A DNA stretch of 7,532 nt. Origin: Bacillota bacterium. GTDB lineage: Bacteria; Bacillota; Bacilli; Paenibacillales; NBRC-103111. This document shows positions 6,412 through 7,532 of the stretch, piece after piece (position 1 is the first letter of the stretch; every line of letters begins with the position of its first letter). The stretch is from positions 1 through 7,532 of the forward strand of contig JAEWMH010000114.1 in the NCBI GenBank assembly GCA_023393235.1. Reading direction: 5' to 3'. The position numbers were made by a program, and so were the translations under genes. Under the pieces are notes generated by a model that was given only the letters and a program-made list of their open reading frames with translations, made no database searches and was not told where the DNA came from.

Positions 6412-7362
6412 TCAATAGTTCACCCATTTCTTCTGCCCGTACCATTGGATCAGAGTCACCAGAAGCACGCAGAACAGAAGGATAATGGCCATGGAGGAGG
6501 CATAACCGGACTGCAGGTTGACGAAGGCCGTTTCATAGAGCCGGTAGACCACCACAGTAGTTGAGTTGGCAGGGCCGCCGTTAGTGAGCACGGCAATGAG
6601 GTCGAAGACCTTGAAGGACCCGATGATCCCTGTCACCAGAAGGAAAAAGGTGGTCGGTGACAACAGCGGCAGGGTGATCTGGAAAAATTGTCGGAGCTTG
6701 CCGGCGCCGTCGATTTCCGCCGCTTCATACAGATCCTTCGGGATGGATTGCAGGCCCGCCATGAAAATAATCATGTTGTAGCCGATGTTCACCCAGATCA
6801 TCAGTCCCATGACGCAGTACAGGGCATAATCCGTATCCCCCAGCCACTTGGGCGGGTCCTCCATCCCCAGAGACATGAGCATCTGATTGATAGGGCCGTA
6901 GGAGGGATGGAGCAGCACCTGGAACACGATGGCGACGGCTACGATGCTGGAGATGTACGGGATAAAATAGACGACTTTGAACAGGTCCTTGAAGAAGATT
7001 TTCTGGTCGATGAGCACCGCCAGCACCAGGGAAACCGCTAAGGTAATGGGTACCACCAGCATCAGGATCAGGTTGTTCTCCAGGGATTTCAGGAAAATAT
7101 CGTCCTTGAACAGCCGGATGAAATTATCCAGCCCCACAAACCTGGTCTTGGAAAAGCCGGAGACGAAGTTCCAGTTGGTGAAGCTCAAGAAAAACGAGGC
7201 AAGGATAGGGAACAGGGTAAACACTAAGAGGCCGATGATCATCGGGCTGATAAAGGCGTAGCCGGCAATGTCTTCCCGCAGCTGGAGAAGACTGCGGCGG
7301 CGTTTGGGCTGGAGCGTGGGCGTCCGTGTCAGGGGAAGGGCCTCAGCGGTCCGGTTTTTCAT
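6412..7362 (-). CDS. Carbohydrate ABC transporter permease 1 (MalF/UgpA/LplB type)
   Basis: Integral membrane subunit of 316 aa and the first gene of the operon. A basic cytoplasmic N-terminus (KRRRS at 20-24) precedes six likely membrane segments: about 35-61, 97-118, 130-150, 180-203, 237-260 and 288-307. The ATPase-contact loop is a clear EAA motif: EAAEIDGAG (213-221) continuing to QITLPLLSP. The stretch FDLIAVLTNGGPANST (253-268) is typical of sugar permeases of the MalF/UgpA group. Together with permease 2 it forms the channel for the substrate brought by the lipoprotein. ATG 7362 is preceded by GAGGTGA (7378-7372) at 9-nt spacing, and no upstream in-frame start is better. The gene is intact and of normal length. 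Substrate unknown. Confidence 0.95.
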   Translation of the reverse strand: MKNRTAEALPLTRTPTLQPKRRRSLLQLREDIAGYAFISPMIIGLLVFTLFPILASFFLSFTNWNFVSGFSKTRFVGLDNFIRLFKDDIFLKSLENNLILMLVVPITLAVSLVLAVLIDQKIFFKDLFKVVYFIPYISSIVAVAIVFQVLLHPSYGPINQMLMSLGMEDPPKWLGDTDYALYCVMGLMIWVNIGYNMIIFMAGLQSIPKDLYEAAEIDGAGKLRQFFQITLPLLSPTTFFLLVTGIIGSFKVFDLIAVLTNGGPANSTTVVVYRLYETAFVNLQSGYASSMAIILLFCVLLVTLIQWYGQKKWVNY

Positions 7363-7532
7363 GGGTTGTCGTCACCTCGGAATATAGGATAAAGGCTCGT
7401 AAGCCGGGTATATGGCTATTGTACGGGCTAGGGCCGGGTCGGGATAAGGACGGAATCCAACCTGTTGGAGTCAAAATTGTACTTTTTGGGCGGGGGAGTA
7501 GTAGATGGTGAGGGGCTGGATGGATGATGGAT
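7363..7532 (-). promoter_or_regulatory. Upstream region of the operon, candidate promoter
   Basis: No gene is seen in these 170 bases. The minus strand has a good -10 hexamer TACAAT (7423-7418), with only a weak TTATCC (7447-7442) 18 bp upstream; a start from it would give a leader of about 50 nt. A better -35-like TTGACT (7474-7469) has no convincing -10 at 16-18 bp. A promoter helped by an activator, such as the response regulator of this operon, would fit such weak elements, but that is inference. Confidence 0.35.
7453..7472. promoter_or_regulatory. Imperfect palindrome upstream of permease 1
   Basis: GAATCCAAC (7453-7461), a CT spacer, then GTTGGAGTC (7464-7472): 9-bp arms with one mismatch, the inner 6 bp perfect. 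It overlaps the TTGACT hexamer and lies about 90-110 bp upstream of the first gene. It could be an operator for a dimeric regulator. AraC-type regulators more often use direct repeats, so the bound protein is unknown. Confidence 0.4.

Overview
The window reads as chromosomal DNA of a moderately GC-rich Gram-positive Bacillales bacterium, most likely Paenibacillus or a close relative. This is inferred from the type of genes, the strong AGGAGG-like ribosome binding sites, the TTG/GTG-rich start contexts and the family character of the proteins, not from any database search. All five convincing genes lie on the minus strand and read from right to left. They look like one carbohydrate-uptake operon with its own two-component system.

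Layout in transcription order: upstream region (7532-7363) with weak promoter-like hexamers and a 20-bp imperfect palindrome; inner-membrane sugar permease 1 (7362-6412, MalF/UgpA/LplB type); permease 2 (6379-5546, MalG/UgpE/LplC type); a 129-bp spacer with a CcpA-cre-like sequence; a lipoprotein sugar-binding protein (5416-4052, extracellular solute-binding family 1); a 118-bp spacer carrying three hairpins, the last one terminator-like; a YesM-type sensor histidine kinase (3933-2131); and a YesN-type response regulator with an AraC DNA-binding domain (2138-483), whose start overlaps the kinase stop by 8 nt. The lipoprotein captures a sugar or oligosaccharide at the cell surface and the two permeases form the channel. 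No ATPase gene is present, so the ATPase is presumably a shared MsmX-like subunit encoded elsewhere. The kinase/regulator pair probably senses the substrate, directly or through the binding protein, and controls this operon. The substrate cannot be read from the sequence, and no glycoside hydrolase is present to hint at it.

The left 482 bases carry no credible gene. They hold a G-rich, purine-rich strand (1-160), then four copies of a roughly 24-bp repeat (161-341) built on TGCA-N4-TGCA. Two copies face right and two face left, symmetric about position 252 with 51/61/51-bp spacing. Each copy is a small hairpin followed by a T-rich tract, so the block may work as a two-way terminator at the end of the operon. 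This repeat block is the least ordinary thing in the window. The operon itself is a well-known type, and I see no evidence for a novel multi-gene system.
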